64,000 nucleotides of DNA from Gracilimonas sp034520725 (lineage in GTDB: Bacteria > Bacteroidota > Rhodothermia > Balneolales > Balneolaceae): positions 372,001 to 436,000 of the forward strand of contig JAXHNH010000003.1 in the NCBI GenBank assembly GCA_034520725.1, given 5' to 3'. Shown here piece by piece: positions 63,709 through 64,000 of this stretch; position 1 is the stretch's first letter; the number at the start of each line of letters is the position of its first letter. The translations under genes and the position numbers were made by a program. Under the pieces are notes generated by a model. The model was not told the origin of the DNA. It did not search any database and worked only from the letters and a program-made list of their open reading frames with translations.

Positions 63709-63727
63709 GATGTATACAATATACATC
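63709..63727. promoter_or_regulatory. Palindromic operator upstream of vapBC
   Basis: GATGTATA, CAA, TATACATC is a perfect 8-3-8 dyad, 20 bases before the antitoxin start. This fits autoregulation by the RHH antitoxin. Confidence 0.7.
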
Positions 63728-63799
63728 GTTTGGATATTCTGCTCAAATCAACTGCTGATTTAGTAGCTAAAAACAGTATATAGAAAATTTGACAGCTAA

Positions 63800-64000
63800 T
63801 TATTCTTCAGGAGAAGAAGTCATTCCCAGCTGTTCTTTTACCCGTTTCATGCCTTCAACTGCTTTGAGTTTCCAGTCTTCAGTCACGTAACGGCGAACCA
63901 TAAGGACGGAGCAAGTGGCACGGTCGGCGATGATATCAGGAATTGTACCGAATAGTACGTTACGGATACCGCATTCATGTGAAGCCCCGATGATCAACAG
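63800..64000 (-). CDS. C-terminal part of a universal stress (UspA) domain protein
   Basis: The gene runs out of the window on the right. The visible 67 residues contain MIIGASHECGIRNVLFGTIPDIIA and CSVLMVRRYV, the G-x2-G-x9-G(S/T)-like nucleotide loop and last strand of a UspA domain. The loop is followed by a charged tail. It may be a lone Usp or the tail of a membrane transporter fused to Usp, a common arrangement. The visible part cannot decide. Confidence 0.65.
   Translation of the reverse strand: MLIIGASHECGIRNVLFGTIPDIIADRATCSVLMVRRYVTEDWKLKAVEGMKRVKEQLGMTSSPEE

Overview
The window reads as chromosome of a Balneolota/Rhodothermota-type bacterium (Gracilimonas/Balneola-like) in the wider Bacteroidota-Chlorobiota group. 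This is inferred from several traits: many small secreted lipoproteins, an M61 and an S9 peptidase, a TonB receptor with an N-terminal carboxypeptidase-like plug extension, a TAnnTTTG-type promoter, mostly weak Shine-Dalgarno sequences, and about 45% GC. No rRNA, tRNA, CRISPR array, prophage or intact transposase was seen.

Layout. 1-20 kb is an accessory, repeat-rich region. It holds a frameshifted S9 peptidase, a frameshifted AT-rich ATP-grasp gene, a carboxypeptidase-like-domain protein, a frameshifted Fic gene bracketed by 13-bp direct repeats, an M61 lipoprotein peptidase, a HAD protein, an SbtA/SbtB-type bicarbonate transporter and PII pair, and a 3.3-kb broken repeat-protein locus. The gaps are filled with mosaics of dispersed repeats. 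20-31 kb holds a TPP riboswitch with an RBS-sequestering hairpin and a TonB receptor, then ddl / solute-binding lipoprotein / nadK, an arginine-deiminase-fold enzyme flanked on each side by a four-helix-bundle (23S IVS-protein family) gene inside inverted repeats, and a penicillin acylase. 32-48 kb is mostly housekeeping: an LPG-synthase-like membrane protein, lolA-like, ftsK, comB, gcvT, mrp, a TRIC channel, a Na+/solute symporter, gdhA, small membrane proteins, an M19 dipeptidase and a GNAT enzyme. 48-53 kb is a BlaI repressor followed by two M56 sensor-peptidase genes and a peptidase-less paralogue, with tandem BlaI-type operators. 53-64 kb holds a TlpA-like lipoprotein, a lytic transglycosylase, lpdA, lipB, lipA, plsY-gpsA, an AlbA_2 protein, an ErpA-like protein, vapBC and the tail of a universal stress protein.

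Genes that work together: lpdA, lipB, lipA and gcvT (lipoate-dependent complexes); plsY-gpsA (phospholipid entry); ddl, ftsK and the lytic transglycosylase (cell wall and division); sbtA-sbtB (inorganic carbon); blaI plus the M56 genes (envelope signal to derepression).

Caution on the sequence. At least seven otherwise sound genes carry frame breaks, mostly explained by one extra base in a short homopolymer. One is plsY, which is normally essential. Some of these are therefore probably assembly errors. The repeat-protein locus at 15.2-18.5 kb has far more breaks and may be a true pseudogene or a misassembled repeat. The most unusual items are that locus, the two inverted-repeat-bounded four-helix-bundle elements, and the density of distinct intergenic repeat families.
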